From Nocardia bhagyanarayanae (lineage in GTDB: Bacteria > Actinomycetota > Actinomycetes > Mycobacteriales > Mycobacteriaceae): a stretch of DNA of 64,000 bases. The notes under the pieces were generated by a model. That model saw only the letters and a program-made list of their open reading frames with translations. It was not told the origin of the DNA and ran no database searches. This document shows positions 54,088 through 62,366 of the stretch, in pieces. Numbering within the stretch: the stretch's first letter is position 1; every line of letters begins with the position of its first letter. The stretch lies in contig NZ_VFPG01000001.1 in assembly GCF_006716565.1 (NCBI RefSeq), forward strand, positions 124,001-188,000, in the 5' to 3' direction. Position numbers and translations under genes: made by a program.

Positions 54088-55155
54088 TCACCACGAGCGC
54101 GCCCGCATGCTCAGGATCAGCGTCTTGCCGTCCCGGCTGACGGTCTGCACCACCTGGGGGTAGACGATGGGCGAGCTGCCGGGCCGGTACTCGGTCAGGT
54201 CGACCTCGAAGGTGTCCGCGGTCACCTGAGCGATGCGCAAGCAGTGGGTGGTGCCGACCGGGATCTGATCGTTGATGGCCGCCTGGATGGTCTCGGCCGG
54301 TGAGACGTTGACGGAATCCGGCGCCACATACCTGCGCGCCTTCTCGCCGCTGCGCTCGACGTAGAACCCGTGCTGGAAGCCGAGGATCGCGTCGGGGCCC
54401 GAGTCGAATCCACCCGCGCCGTTCCCGACGGTCACCCTGTCGTCCTTGCTCGGCACGCAGCCCCGCCCGACACTCGAATCGGAAGGCGGTGCGGCCGTCG
54501 TGCCTTCGTCGCCGCCGCCGTTGACCGCGACGATGGTCACGACCAGACCGATCAGCACGGCGACCGCGGCCGCCACGCCGAGCACGACCCAGCGTTTGTT
54601 GCCGCCGCCGGAGCCGCCGGTGGCCGCGACGGGCGCACCGGGCGCGAGCCGCTTGGCGATGGGATCGTCGGCCCAGGACAGGCCTGGGTCGGTGGTTGGC
54701 GGCGGCTTGGGCACCTCGCCGGATTCGCTCGGGCTGTTCCACCAGCGTTCCGGCGTGCCGCCGGCCGGCGCCGCGGTATGCCGCACGGTCGCGTCGGCGG
54801 ACACGTCCCGCTCGACGTCGGGGGCGGGCGCCGGACGGGCCTGCGGTGCGGGCGGGTTGTCCGGGAAGACCGTCGTATCGGGAGCGCGGTACTGCGGCGG
54901 CGTCGGCGGCACGGGCGGCGCCTCCGCGGCGGGGCGCCAGCCGACATCCGGATGGTCGCCCGGGGGTTCGGGCCACTGCGGGCCGACCTCCCCCAACTGG
55001 GGACCACCGAACTCGTTCAGCGGCGGACCGAAATCGCCGCCGCCGACCGACGGGCCGAAATCCCCTGTCGGCGGGCCGAAATCGTTCAGCGGCGGACCGA
55101 ACTGCGACCCGGGCTTGTCGGCTTCGTTGTCCTTCGCGTCACCTTCGGAGCCCAC
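54088..55155 (-). CDS. DUF8176-like single-span membrane protein
   Basis: A 355-residue protein typical of the Mycobacteriales. The N-terminal 160 residues are Pro/Gly-rich and disordered, with repeated FGPP motifs (FGPPLNDFGPPTGDFGPS). One transmembrane helix follows at about 190-212 (RWVVLGVAAAVAVLIGLVV). The outer domain (about 235-355) has GRGCVPSKDDRVTVG, GPDAILGFQHGFYVERSG and GTTHCLRI, with two cysteines. This fits the DUF8176 domain, function unknown. GTG 55155 has AAAGGA about 6 nt upstream. It follows the secreted-protein gene on the same strand. Confidence 0.75.
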   Translation of the reverse strand: MGSEGDAKDNEADKPGSQFGPPLNDFGPPTGDFGPSVGGGDFGPPLNEFGGPQLGEVGPQWPEPPGDHPDVGWRPAAEAPPVPPTPPQYRAPDTTVFPDNPPAPQARPAPAPDVERDVSADATVRHTAAPAGGTPERWWNSPSESGEVPKPPPTTDPGLSWADDPIAKRLAPGAPVAATGGSGGGNKRWVVLGVAAAVAVLIGLVVTIVAVNGGGDEGTTAAPPSDSSVGRGCVPSKDDRVTVGNGAGGFDSGPDAILGFQHGFYVERSGEKARRYVAPDSVNVSPAETIQAAINDQIPVGTTHCLRIAQVTADTFEVDLTEYRPGSSPIVYPQVVQTVSRDGKTLILSMRARSW

Positions 55156-55182
55156 ACCCAATCCTTTCCCCAGAACACACGT

Positions 55183-55210
55183 GTGGGGCGGTCGAGAACG
55201 ACCGCCCCAC
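55183..55210 (-). terminator. Hairpin terminator after the secreted-protein gene
   Basis: Perfect 12-bp stem (GTGGGGCGGTCG / CGACCGCCCCAC) with a 4-nt loop, 17 nt after the stop of the gene ending at 55228. There is no T-run. Confidence 0.6.
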
Positions 55211-55227
55211 CCGCTGAACAGCTCGTG

Positions 55228-56298
55228 TCAGTACTGGAACGAGCCACCCCACTGCGTGGTCACGCCAGCCACGTCGACCGTCTGCGGAGCCAAGTCGCCC
55301 GGCGGGACAATCGGCGGAAGTTTAACCTGCGCGGCGGCTTCCAGCGCGGCGGCACCACCCGGCTGAGCGGCGATCCACTGCTCGACCGACGCCTTGGCCA
55401 GGTTCACCTGGGTGGTGTCGAGCACGAACGAGTTGGTGTTGGGGGCCAGACCCTCGCCACCGGTGTAGCTGGTGACCTTGATCGTGTTGACGTCGACGAA
55501 CTCGACCGACACACCGGCCTCGCCCTTACCGGTCGGGGTGTTGTACCCGATCGTGCCGACGTAACCGGCCTCGTTGCTGAAGTGGTGGGTGTTGGCCACA
55601 TAACCGGGCAGCACGGCGCCGCCGTCGATGTTCGCGCCGAATTCCTGGTGCGGACCGCTCATTTCGACGACCGGGGCGGCGGGCGCGGCCTGCAGACGCG
55701 GCGCCTCCCAGCGCGGTTCCTGCACCAGCGTCTCCGACTGCGACGGCGCGGAGGAACCCGGCCGATCCGGCTGCGCGGCACGCGCGTCGGCGTCGCCGCC
55801 CGGCTGAGCGCCGCTCTCGCCGCCCGGACGGGTTTCGCCCGGCTGACCCGGCTTCGGGTCTTCGGCCTCGGTACCAGGAACCACGACCGGCTGCGCGGGC
55901 TCCGTCTGCCCCGGCACTGGCAGCGGCGCGACGCGCGGGCTGGTGACGCCCGGCTGGCTCGGCACGGTTAGTTTCGGGTCCTTCTTCGGATCCGGCATCA
56001 CCTGGTTCGGATCCGGGGTGTTGACACCCGGCTGGCTCGGCGTCGGCGCGCTCTCCGGCTTGTTCGGGTCCGACTGCTGCGAGTTGCCCGGATCCGGCTT
56101 GGTGGTCTCCGGCGTGTTCTGCGCCTCCGGCGTCTCGGTGCCCGGCTGGACCGGTGCCGGCGTGGTCGGCGTGCTCGGATCGTTCGGAACTGCCCCCGCC
56201 GGCGCCGCGAACAATGTAGCCACTGCGGCCGCGGTGGCCAGTGGCAATGAGGTGCTCGCCATCGCTCGCTGCGCCCGACTCGGCTTACGATGTTTCAC
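55228..56298 (-). CDS. Secreted proline-rich protein of unknown function
   Basis: A 356-residue exported protein. A basic start, a hydrophobic core (LPLATAAAVATLFAAPAGA) and an AGA-like cleavage site near residue 39 make a signal peptide. Next is a long Pro/Gln/Glu/Thr-rich region (about 40-220) with repeats such as PSQPGVNTPDP, PSQPGVTSPR and GQPGETRPGG. The folded C-terminal domain (about 235-356) has GYVANTHHFSNEAGYVGTIG and VNTIKVTSYTGGEG and lacks cysteine. I do not recognise it. GTG 56298 is the likeliest start (AAAGGGA upstream). It may act at the cell wall. Confidence 0.75.
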   Translation of the reverse strand: MKHRKPSRAQRAMASTSLPLATAAAVATLFAAPAGAVPNDPSTPTTPAPVQPGTETPEAQNTPETTKPDPGNSQQSDPNKPESAPTPSQPGVNTPDPNQVMPDPKKDPKLTVPSQPGVTSPRVAPLPVPGQTEPAQPVVVPGTEAEDPKPGQPGETRPGGESGAQPGGDADARAAQPDRPGSSAPSQSETLVQEPRWEAPRLQAAPAAPVVEMSGPHQEFGANIDGGAVLPGYVANTHHFSNEAGYVGTIGYNTPTGKGEAGVSVEFVDVNTIKVTSYTGGEGLAPNTNSFVLDTTQVNLAKASVEQWIAAQPGGAAALEAAAQVKLPPIVPPGDLAPQTVDVAGVTTQWGGSFQY

Positions 56299-56576
56299 TT
56301 TTCGCCAATCCCTTTCCCGGGTGCGGCCGAATCGGTCGCACTCAGTTTGTCCCTGGTGAGACGCACCGCGATCGCCGAACGACCCGAGGGCCGTTCGCTG
56401 TTCGGTTTCGGAAAGGACCTTCCCCCCACACCAGAACCACGCGACCGCCCGCCGATCGCATCTCTGCGGGCAGTCAACCACATGTGCGGCGTGCAGGCAA
56501 CGCAGTGAAATACCCGAGCCGACAACGTCACTCGACGCGACGACCGGCGGCGCCGCGAGAACCGCGGCGCTGTGCG

Positions 56577-57986
56577 TCAATCCAGGTCGTCGTGGCGCAT
56601 GAGCAGGCGGGCGGCCTCGGTGACCGAGCCGGTGAGCGACGGGTACACCGAGAAGGTCTGGGCCAGATCGTTGACCGTCAGGTTGTTCTGCACCGCGAGC
56701 GCGATCGGCAGGATCAGCTCGGAGGCGATCGGCGCGACAACGACGCCGCCGATCACCACGCCAGTGGCCGGGCGGCAGAAGATCTTGACGAAGCCGCGGC
56801 GCAGGCTCGACATCTTGGCCCGCGGGTTGGTGTTCAGCGGCAGCATCACAGTCCGCGCGGGTACCTCGCCGTTGTCGATCGCGTTCTGGCTGACGCCGAC
56901 CGTCGCGATCTCCGGCCTGGTGAACACGGCCGAGGCGACGGTCTTGAGCCGAATCGGGCTGACGCCCTCACCCAGCGCGTGATACATCGCGATGCGCCCC
57001 TGCATGGCCGCCACCGAGGCGAGCGGCAGCAAGCCGGTGCAGTCGCCCGCGGCGTAGATGCCGGACACCGAGGTGCGCGAGACGCGATCGACCCGCAGGT
57101 AGCCGCCGCGATCGAGATCGACCCCGGCCTCTTCCAGGCCCAGATCGTTGGTATTGGGCGTGGAACCCACGGTCATCAGCGCGTGCGTGCCCGCCACGGT
57201 GCGGCCGTCGGAGAGCTTGACCACGATGCCCTCCGCGGTGCGCTCGACGGCGTCGGCCCTGGCGTGCTTCACCAGCTCGACGCCGCGCTCGGCCAGCGCT
57301 TCCTCGAGCACGAGGGCGGCGTCGGCGTCCTCGTGCGGCAGCACCCGGTCGCGGCTGGACACCAGCTTCACCCGGACGCCCAATTCCGTGTAGGCGGAGA
57401 CGAATTCGGCGCCGGTCACGCCGGAACCGACCACCACCAACGTCTCCGGCAGCTCGCGCAGGTCGTACAGCTGACGCCAGTTCAGGATGCGCTCGCCGTC
57501 AGGTTCGGCGCCCGGCAGCACGCGCGGGCTCGCGCCGGTCGCGATCAGCACCACCTCGGCCTCGATCAGCCGCTCGCGCTCGCGACCGCCGTCGAGACCG
57601 ACGAACACGCGATGCGGCGCCCGCCCGCCGCCGTTCTCGGCCAGCCGGGCGGAGCCGGAGAGGACGGTCACGCCCGCGGACTGCAACTTGGAGCGGATGT
57701 CGGAGGACTGGGCCAGCGCCAGCGCCTTGACGCGCGAGTTCACCTCGGGCAGCCGCACGCCCGCCTGGCTCGGGTCGAGCGTGATTCCGAGATCCCTGGC
57801 CCGGCGCAGATCGGTGCGCACACCGGTGGAGGCGATGAAGGTCTTGGACGGGACACAGTCCCACAACACACACGCGCCACCGATGCCGTCGCGGTCGATC
57901 AGTGTCACGTCCGCGCCGTGCTGGGCCGCGACCAAGGCCGCCTCATAGCCGGCCGGTCCGCCACCGATGATCGCAATGCGGGTCAT
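56577..57986 (-). CDS. lpdA: LpdA, NAD(P)H quinone reductase / lipoamide dehydrogenase-like flavoprotein
   Basis: A 469-residue FAD disulfide reductase family protein. FAD motif IAIIGGGPAGYEAALVAAQHG, NAD motif VVVGSGVTGAEFVSAYTELG and YAAGDCTGLL. The redox pair is intact (Cys39 and Cys44, GGACVLWDCVPSK). The C-terminal His-Glu dyad of lipoamide dehydrogenases is replaced (VYPSLTGS), so lipoamide reduction is unlikely and quinone reduction more probable. By position it is Rv3303c. GGAGG lies 5 nt before ATG 57986. Divergent from the Rv3304-like gene. Confidence 0.92.
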   Translation of the reverse strand: MTRIAIIGGGPAGYEAALVAAQHGADVTLIDRDGIGGACVLWDCVPSKTFIASTGVRTDLRRARDLGITLDPSQAGVRLPEVNSRVKALALAQSSDIRSKLQSAGVTVLSGSARLAENGGGRAPHRVFVGLDGGRERERLIEAEVVLIATGASPRVLPGAEPDGERILNWRQLYDLRELPETLVVVGSGVTGAEFVSAYTELGVRVKLVSSRDRVLPHEDADAALVLEEALAERGVELVKHARADAVERTAEGIVVKLSDGRTVAGTHALMTVGSTPNTNDLGLEEAGVDLDRGGYLRVDRVSRTSVSGIYAAGDCTGLLPLASVAAMQGRIAMYHALGEGVSPIRLKTVASAVFTRPEIATVGVSQNAIDNGEVPARTVMLPLNTNPRAKMSSLRRGFVKIFCRPATGVVIGGVVVAPIASELILPIALAVQNNLTVNDLAQTFSVYPSLTGSVTEAARLLMRHDDLD

Positions 57987-58136
57987 GGATACCTCCGCTC
58001 GAGCTGTCGACCGGGATCTCCGGTACCTGGCTAACGTTAGTGGTCGGGGCGCTGTCGGGCTCGCCACACCTGGCCGTTGCGCCGGGAACACGACGTCATG
58101 TGGGCGGGATAGCGGCGATCCGGTGTCATCATTGGC

Positions 58137-58142
58137 TACCCT
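58137..58142 (+). promoter_or_regulatory. -10 box of the gamma-glutamylcyclotransferase-like gene
   Basis: TACCCT, 6 nt before GTG 58149; leaderless. Confidence 0.45.
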
Positions 58143-58148
58143 TTGCAG

Positions 58149-58628
58149 GTGCCGATCTACGCCGCCTACGGGTCCAACATGGACTCGACCCAGATGCTCG
58201 AGCGCTGTCCGCACTCCCCCATGTCCGGAACCGGCTGGTTGGAGGGCTGGCGGCTGACCTTCGCCGGCGACGACATCGGGTGGGAAGGGCCGCTGGCGAC
58301 GGTCGTCGAGGAACCGGGTTCCCGGGTGTTCGTCGTGCTCTACGACGTCTCCCCCGAGGACGAGCAGCTGCTGGACCGCTGGGAGGGCTCGGACTTCGGC
58401 ATCCACAAGAAGATCCGGCTGCGCGTCACCCCGAGCCCGGGCAGCGGGACCGAGCCGCGGCTGGCCTGGCTGTACGTGCTGGATGCCTACGAGGGCGGCC
58501 TACCGTCGGCGCGCTATCTGGGCGTGATGGCCGACGCGGCCGAAAAGGCGGGCGCGCCAGAGGATTACGTGCACGCGCTACGGACGCGGAACAGCCGCAA
58601 CGTGGGACCGGGCAACTATTCGAGCTGA
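58149..58628 (+). CDS. Gamma-glutamylcyclotransferase-like protein (Rv3304-like)
   Basis: A 159-residue AIG2/GGCT-fold protein. The substrate loop YAAYGSNMD and the body VVLYDVSPEDEQLLDRWEG are typical, and a C-terminal YVHALRTRN follows. Members cleave gamma-glutamyl peptides to 5-oxoproline or act on gamma-glutamylamines. Length and place between lpdA and amiA1 match Rv3304. GTG 58149 has a -10 box 6 nt upstream. Confidence 0.82.
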   Translation: MPIYAAYGSNMDSTQMLERCPHSPMSGTGWLEGWRLTFAGDDIGWEGPLATVVEEPGSRVFVVLYDVSPEDEQLLDRWEGSDFGIHKKIRLRVTPSPGSGTEPRLAWLYVLDAYEGGLPSARYLGVMADAAEKAGAPEDYVHALRTRNSRNVGPGNYSS

Positions 58629-58633
58629 GACGC

Positions 58634-58671
58634 CGAACCCCGCCGCCGGAGCATCCGGGCGGCGGGGTTCG
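58634..58671. terminator. Bidirectional hairpin terminator
   Basis: Perfect 14-bp stem (CGAACCCCGCCGCC / GGCGGCGGGGTTCG) with a 10-nt loop, between converging genes ending at 58628 and 58695. Confidence 0.8.
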
Positions 58672-58694
58672 TTCGTTTCGCTCGTTCGGACGCC

Positions 58695-60035
58695 TCAGCG
58701 GGGCGGCGTCTGCAACACGATGTTCGACAGCACCCGCACGCCCACCGCGAGCGCGCGCTCGTCGATGTCGAAGGTCGGCTGGTGCAGATCCAGCTGCTCG
58801 CCGTGCCCGGACCAGACGCCGAGTCGCGCCATCGCGCCCGGCACCTCCTCCAGGTACCAGGAGAAGTCCTCGCCGCCGCCGGACTGGATGGTGTCGGCCA
58901 GCGCGTCGGGGCCCAGTGCGCGGATGGCGTCCTCGAAGATCCTGGTCGAGTGCTCGTCGTTGACCACCGGCGGCACGCCGCGGCGGTAGTTGAGCTGGTA
59001 CCGCACGCCGGTCGGCGCGAGCAGCCCGTCGACGATCTCGTGCACCATCGGCTCGAGCAGCGACCAGGTCGCGTGATCGCCGGTCCGGACGGTGCCGGTG
59101 AGCATGCCCGTCTGCGGTATGGCGTTCGGCGCCTTCCCCGCCGACACCGCGCCCCACACCATCACGGTGCTGGTCCGCGGATCGATGCGGCGGCTGAGCA
59201 GGCCGGGCAAGCCGGTGATCACGGTGCCGATGGCGTAGACGAGGTCGCTGGTCAGGTGGGGACGCGAGGTGTGGCCGCCCGGCGAGTCGAGCACCAGCTC
59301 GATGGTGTCGGCGGCCGAGGTGATCGCGCCGACCCGGATGCCGACCCGGCCGACCTCCAGACGCGGATCGCAGTGCAGCGCGAAGATCCGCTCGACGCCC
59401 TCCATCACACCCGCGGCGACCAGGTCGATCGCGCCGCCCGGCATGACTTCCTCGGCGGGCTGGAAGACCAGCCGCACGCCGACCGGCAAGTCCGGGATCT
59501 CCGCGAGCGCGAGCGCGGTGCCGAGCAGGATGGTGGTGTGCGCGTCGTGGCCGCAGGCGTGCGAGACGCCGGGCACGGTCGAGGCGAAACTGAGGCCGGT
59601 GAACTCCTGCAGCGGGAGCGCGTCCATATCGGCGCGCAGGCCGATGCGCGGTCCCTCGGGGCCGATGTCACAGATCAGGCCGGTGCCGCCGGGCATCTTC
59701 TGCGGGGAGAGACCCGCCTTGGTCAGCCAGGCCGCGACGAACTCGGTCGTGCCGAACTCGGTGCGCGAGAGCTCCGGGTTCGCGTGGATGTGCCTGCGCC
59801 ACTGCACGAGGTCGACAGCGTGCTCGGCCAGCCACGATTCGACCGCATCCCGGGCGGTCCCGACGGTGTCCGTCGCGACGCCGCCCGGCGCCTCCGGGGT
59901 CAGGCACGCCGCGCCCATCGGGCCGGTGGCTCGCGCCGAGGTGTTCGACAATGCGGCACTCGCGGGGCCCTCCGTGGTAGCGCGCGCCGCCTCCTGGCCC
60001 GTCGCTCGCGCCGCCGGTCGGCCTGTAGTGCTCAC
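58695..60035 (-). CDS. amiA1: AmiA1, M20-family amidohydrolase
   Basis: A 446-residue metallo-amidohydrolase of the M20D (hippurate/IAA-amino-acid hydrolase-like) group. Metal motifs: SHACGHDAHTTILLG, FQPAEEVMPGG and the late His in HQPTFDIDE. The first 60 residues are Ala/Thr/Arg/Gly-rich and look disordered, longer than usual. GTG 60035 overlaps the amiB1 stop (GTGA) and has AGGAGG upstream, which supports the long form. With AmiB1 it corresponds to Rv3305c/Rv3306c. The substrate is probably an N-acylated amino acid or peptide. Confidence 0.92.
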   Translation of the reverse strand: MSTTGRPAARATGQEAARATTEGPASAALSNTSARATGPMGAACLTPEAPGGVATDTVGTARDAVESWLAEHAVDLVQWRRHIHANPELSRTEFGTTEFVAAWLTKAGLSPQKMPGGTGLICDIGPEGPRIGLRADMDALPLQEFTGLSFASTVPGVSHACGHDAHTTILLGTALALAEIPDLPVGVRLVFQPAEEVMPGGAIDLVAAGVMEGVERIFALHCDPRLEVGRVGIRVGAITSAADTIELVLDSPGGHTSRPHLTSDLVYAIGTVITGLPGLLSRRIDPRTSTVMVWGAVSAGKAPNAIPQTGMLTGTVRTGDHATWSLLEPMVHEIVDGLLAPTGVRYQLNYRRGVPPVVNDEHSTRIFEDAIRALGPDALADTIQSGGGEDFSWYLEEVPGAMARLGVWSGHGEQLDLHQPTFDIDERALAVGVRVLSNIVLQTPPR

Positions 60036-61234
60036 CGAATGTCCTCCTGTCGTTGAACGAGTCGTTGCAACAACCTGTCTCTGTGTTCTTCATCGCGGGC
60101 GACGGCGATTGCGGTACGCGCCAGCGCGACCGCGCCATCGGTTACCGCGCGATCCGCCGAGGCGTTGACACTCGCCGCGGCGAAACCCGGCTGATGTGTC
60201 ACCGCCCCACCGGCATCGATGCCGATAACCGGATGGATGCCCGGGATGACGTTGGTGACATTGCCCATATCGGTGCTGCCGAGCGGTCGCTGCGCCTCGA
60301 GCTCCGGTGCGATCGGCACCCGTCCCAGGTCGGCGATCTGCTCACGATAGGCACACAGTAGTGCCGGATCGGGCGTCAGCTCGGTATATGTAGGCGCGAG
60401 CGTCCGGATTTCGTGGGTGCAGCCGGTCGCTAGGGCGCCCGCCTCGAAACAAGCCGACGCTCGTCGCATCAGATCGTCGAGGGATGCGGAGTCGACTGCG
60501 CGTAGGTAGTACAGCAGTTCCGCACGTCCGGGCACGATGTTCGGGGCTACGCCACCGTCGCTGACTATACCGTGTAGTTGCTGACCGGGTAGGAGATGCT
60601 GTCTCAGCAAACCAAGAGCAACCTGCGCGACGGTGACCGCGTCCCCCGCGTTGCGGCCGCGCTCGGGCGCCGCGCTGGCGTGCGCTTCGCACCCGTGGAA
60701 GACCACGCCGAGGTCGGCGAGTGCGAGCGAGCGCGCGCCGACGATGTCGTACGGGCCGGGATGCACCATCATCGCCATCGCGACGTCGTCGAAGACGCCG
60801 CGCTCCAGCATCAGCACCTTGCCGCCGCCGCTCTCCTCGGCGGGCGTCCCGAGCACCACGACCGTGATCCCGAGTTCGTCGGCCACCTCGGCGAGGCCGA
60901 GCGCCGCGCCGACGGCCGACGCGGCGATGATGTTGTGCCCGCAGGCGTGGCCGATCTCGGGCAGCGCGTCGTATTCGGCGCAGATGCCGACCGTCAGCTC
61001 GCCGCTTCCGTAGCTGGCGCGAAACGCCGTCGGCAGGTCGGCGACGCCGATGTGGATCTCGAAACCGCGCTCGGCGAGCGGCGCGAGGGTCTTGGCGACG
61101 CTGCGCGTCTCCTCGAAGGCCAGCTCCGGCTCGGCGTGGATGGCGTGCGAGAGATCGATCAGCCGGGTGGCCGCGGCGGCGATGGCGGCGTCGGAGCGTG
61201 CCGCGGCGCCGTCGGTGCGGACAGCGCGCGACAT
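60032..61234 (-). CDS. amiB1: AmiB1, M20-family amidohydrolase
   Basis: A 400-residue paralogue of AmiA1 in the AbgB-like subgroup. Motifs: HAEPELAFEE, GHACGHNIIAASAVG, GTPAEESGGGKVLM and the late GAVTHQPGFAAA. ATG 61234 has GAGGAAAC upstream. The stop overlaps amiA1. In its second half (about 60340-60620) the codons are less GC-biased, with rare ATA, CTA and GTA. Possible heterodimer partner or sequential enzyme to AmiA1. Confidence 0.92.
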   Translation of the reverse strand: MSRAVRTDGAAARSDAAIAAAATRLIDLSHAIHAEPELAFEETRSVAKTLAPLAERGFEIHIGVADLPTAFRASYGSGELTVGICAEYDALPEIGHACGHNIIAASAVGAALGLAEVADELGITVVVLGTPAEESGGGKVLMLERGVFDDVAMAMMVHPGPYDIVGARSLALADLGVVFHGCEAHASAAPERGRNAGDAVTVAQVALGLLRQHLLPGQQLHGIVSDGGVAPNIVPGRAELLYYLRAVDSASLDDLMRRASACFEAGALATGCTHEIRTLAPTYTELTPDPALLCAYREQIADLGRVPIAPELEAQRPLGSTDMGNVTNVIPGIHPVIGIDAGGAVTHQPGFAAASVNASADRAVTDGAVALARTAIAVARDEEHRDRLLQRLVQRQEDIR

Positions 61235-61353
61235 GCTGCTCGTTTCCTCAGGCCCGCTGCGCGGTGGTGGCATGGGACACAGTCTGGCACTGTGGCGCGA
61301 ATCGGGCGCGCTCCGTGCCCGTCGACCTGCTCACATCAGGGCCCGGCCAGGGG

Positions 61354-62058
61354 TTAGCCGACGGCGAACGACAAGTTCTCGGGGCTGGTCCGCACCTCGA
61401 GCCCGGCCAGCGCCTCGGCGTGCAGAGCGCGCTTGATGATCGGCAGATTCGGCTTGCGGTTGCCCGCCAGTGTCGCGGCGTACGCGACGGCGGTCTCCAG
61501 CAACGCGTCGGCTTCGGCGGCCTGGTCCACGATGCCCGCCGCGATGGCCTGATCGGCCGGGTAGCGGTGGCCGGTGGTCATGGCCTGCACGCAGACCTGG
61601 TTGCTCAGGCGGTTGGTGAGCAGGGCGTTCATGCCGACGGTGAAGGGCATACCGAGGTGCACCTCGGGCAGGCTCCAGAAGCCACGATCGGCACGCATGA
61701 CGCGGAAGTCGTGCGAGGTGGCCAGCATCGCGCCCGCGCCGAACGCGTGCCCGTTGATGGCGGCGACCGTCGGCATCGGGAAGGCCAGCAGACGGGTGTA
61801 GAGCGAGTGCACCTTGTCCAGGTAGCCGTACATCTCGCCGAGGTTGCCGAACAGCCAGTCGGTGTCCAGGCCGTTGCTGAAGAACTTGCCGGTCGCCGTC
61901 GTCACCAGCGCCGCGGGACCCTCCGAGCCCTCGACCTTGTCGAACAGCCCGTGCAGTTCATCGATCCAGTCCGGATGGAAGCGGTTCTCGCTGTCGGTCT
62001 GGCCCTCGTTCCCGAGGTACAGCACGAACACATCTCCCTGACGCTCCAGATACGGCAT
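61354..62058 (-). CDS. Enoyl-CoA hydratase/isomerase family protein
   Basis: A 234-residue crotonase-fold protein. The sequence [13 protein letters not shown], the oxyanion region [19 protein letters not shown] and [14 protein letters not shown] resemble delta3,delta2-enoyl-CoA isomerases (ECI/PECI) more than true hydratases. It would act in beta-oxidation of unsaturated acyl-CoA. ATG 62058 has TACGCT 6 nt upstream. The palindrome shared with accD5 and accA3 lies at 62091-62104, in its -35 region. It has no counterpart in the M. tuberculosis amiB1-deoD interval. Confidence 0.85.
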   Translation of the reverse strand: MPYLERQGDVFVLYLGNEGQTDSENRFHPDWIDELHGLFDKVEGSEGPAALVTTATGKFFSNGLDTDWLFGNLGEMYGYLDKVHSLYTRLLAFPMPTVAAINGHAFGAGAMLATSHDFRVMRADRGFWSLPEVHLGMPFTVGMNALLTNRLSNQVCVQAMTTGHRYPADQAIAAGIVDQAAEADALLETAVAYAATLAGNRKPNLPIIKRALHAEALAGLEVRTSPENLSFAVG

Positions 62059-62064
62059 GCGTGC

Positions 62065-62070
62065 AGCGTA
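62065..62070 (-). promoter_or_regulatory. -10 box of the enoyl-CoA hydratase gene
   Basis: TACGCT on the minus strand, 6 nt before ATG 62058; leaderless. Confidence 0.45.
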
Positions 62071-62090
62071 TCGCCATCGAAGTACGTTGC

Positions 62091-62104
62091 CTACTGGCGG
62101 GTAG
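62091..62104. promoter_or_regulatory. Candidate operator of the enoyl-CoA gene (CTACT-N4-GGTAG)
   Basis: CTACTGGCGGGTAG, followed by CCCACCG, is identical to the accD5 site in 20 of 21 positions. It lies 33-46 bp upstream of the predicted start point of the enoyl-CoA enzyme. Confidence 0.5.
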
Positions 62105-62203
62105 CCCACCGCTCGCGGAACCTGCCGCAATCGCCGAACCACGATTACGAACGCACCATCCACACCCTCCCGACCACCCCCGGAGCGAGCTCGACGAGCG
62201 ACC

Positions 62204-62295
62204 GTTCGCGGCCGTCTCGCTTCCCAGCGGTCGAAGCGCATGCGACGAAGTCGCGAGTCTCGACCGCTGGGAAGCGAGACATGAAGGCCGCGAAC
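62204..62295. repeat. Two-part inverted repeat (10 + 21 bp)
   Basis: Outer arms GTTCGCGGCC (62204-62213) and GGCCGCGAAC (62286-62295). The inner arms, 62214-62234 and 62260-62280, are exact 21-bp complements beginning GTCTCGCTTCCC. A 5-nt bulge (62281-62285) lies on one side. The 25-nt loop contains a smaller hairpin GCGAC-GAA-GTCGC. Confidence 0.85.
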
Positions 62296-62360
62296 ACGCG
62301 CGCGCCAGCGCGCCACAAACACTGCCGCGAACACGCGCGCGCCAGCGCGCCAAATACACT
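62287..62360 (+). repeat. 37-bp tandem duplication carrying the deoD promoter
   Basis: Units 62287-62323 and 62324-62360 begin with the same 29 bases and end ACACT. They differ at only a few places near the end (CACAAACACT against CAAATACACT). The second copy ends in the -10 box TACACT; the first has AACACT there. Confidence 0.85.
62355..62360 (+). promoter_or_regulatory. -10 box of deoD
   Basis: TACACT, 6 nt before ATG 62367; leaderless. Confidence 0.5.
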
Positions 62361-62366
62361 GAGCCC

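Larger units (their letters stand above)
62059..62366. other. 308-nt spacer between enoyl-CoA enzyme and deoD with repeats
   Basis: No gene. It contains the enoyl-CoA promoter and operator (62065-62104), a two-part inverted repeat (62204-62295) and a 37-bp tandem duplication (62287-62360) that carries the deoD promoter. Confidence 0.7.

Noticed and set aside
62204..62360. The repeats before deoD as a CRISPR array
   Set aside because: Only two directly adjoining 37-bp units without spacers, and no cas genes in the window.
62061..62366. Extension of DeoD upstream to 62061
   Set aside because: It would translate the inverted repeat and the tandem promoter units; ATG 62367 has a -10 box 6 nt upstream and fits PNP length.
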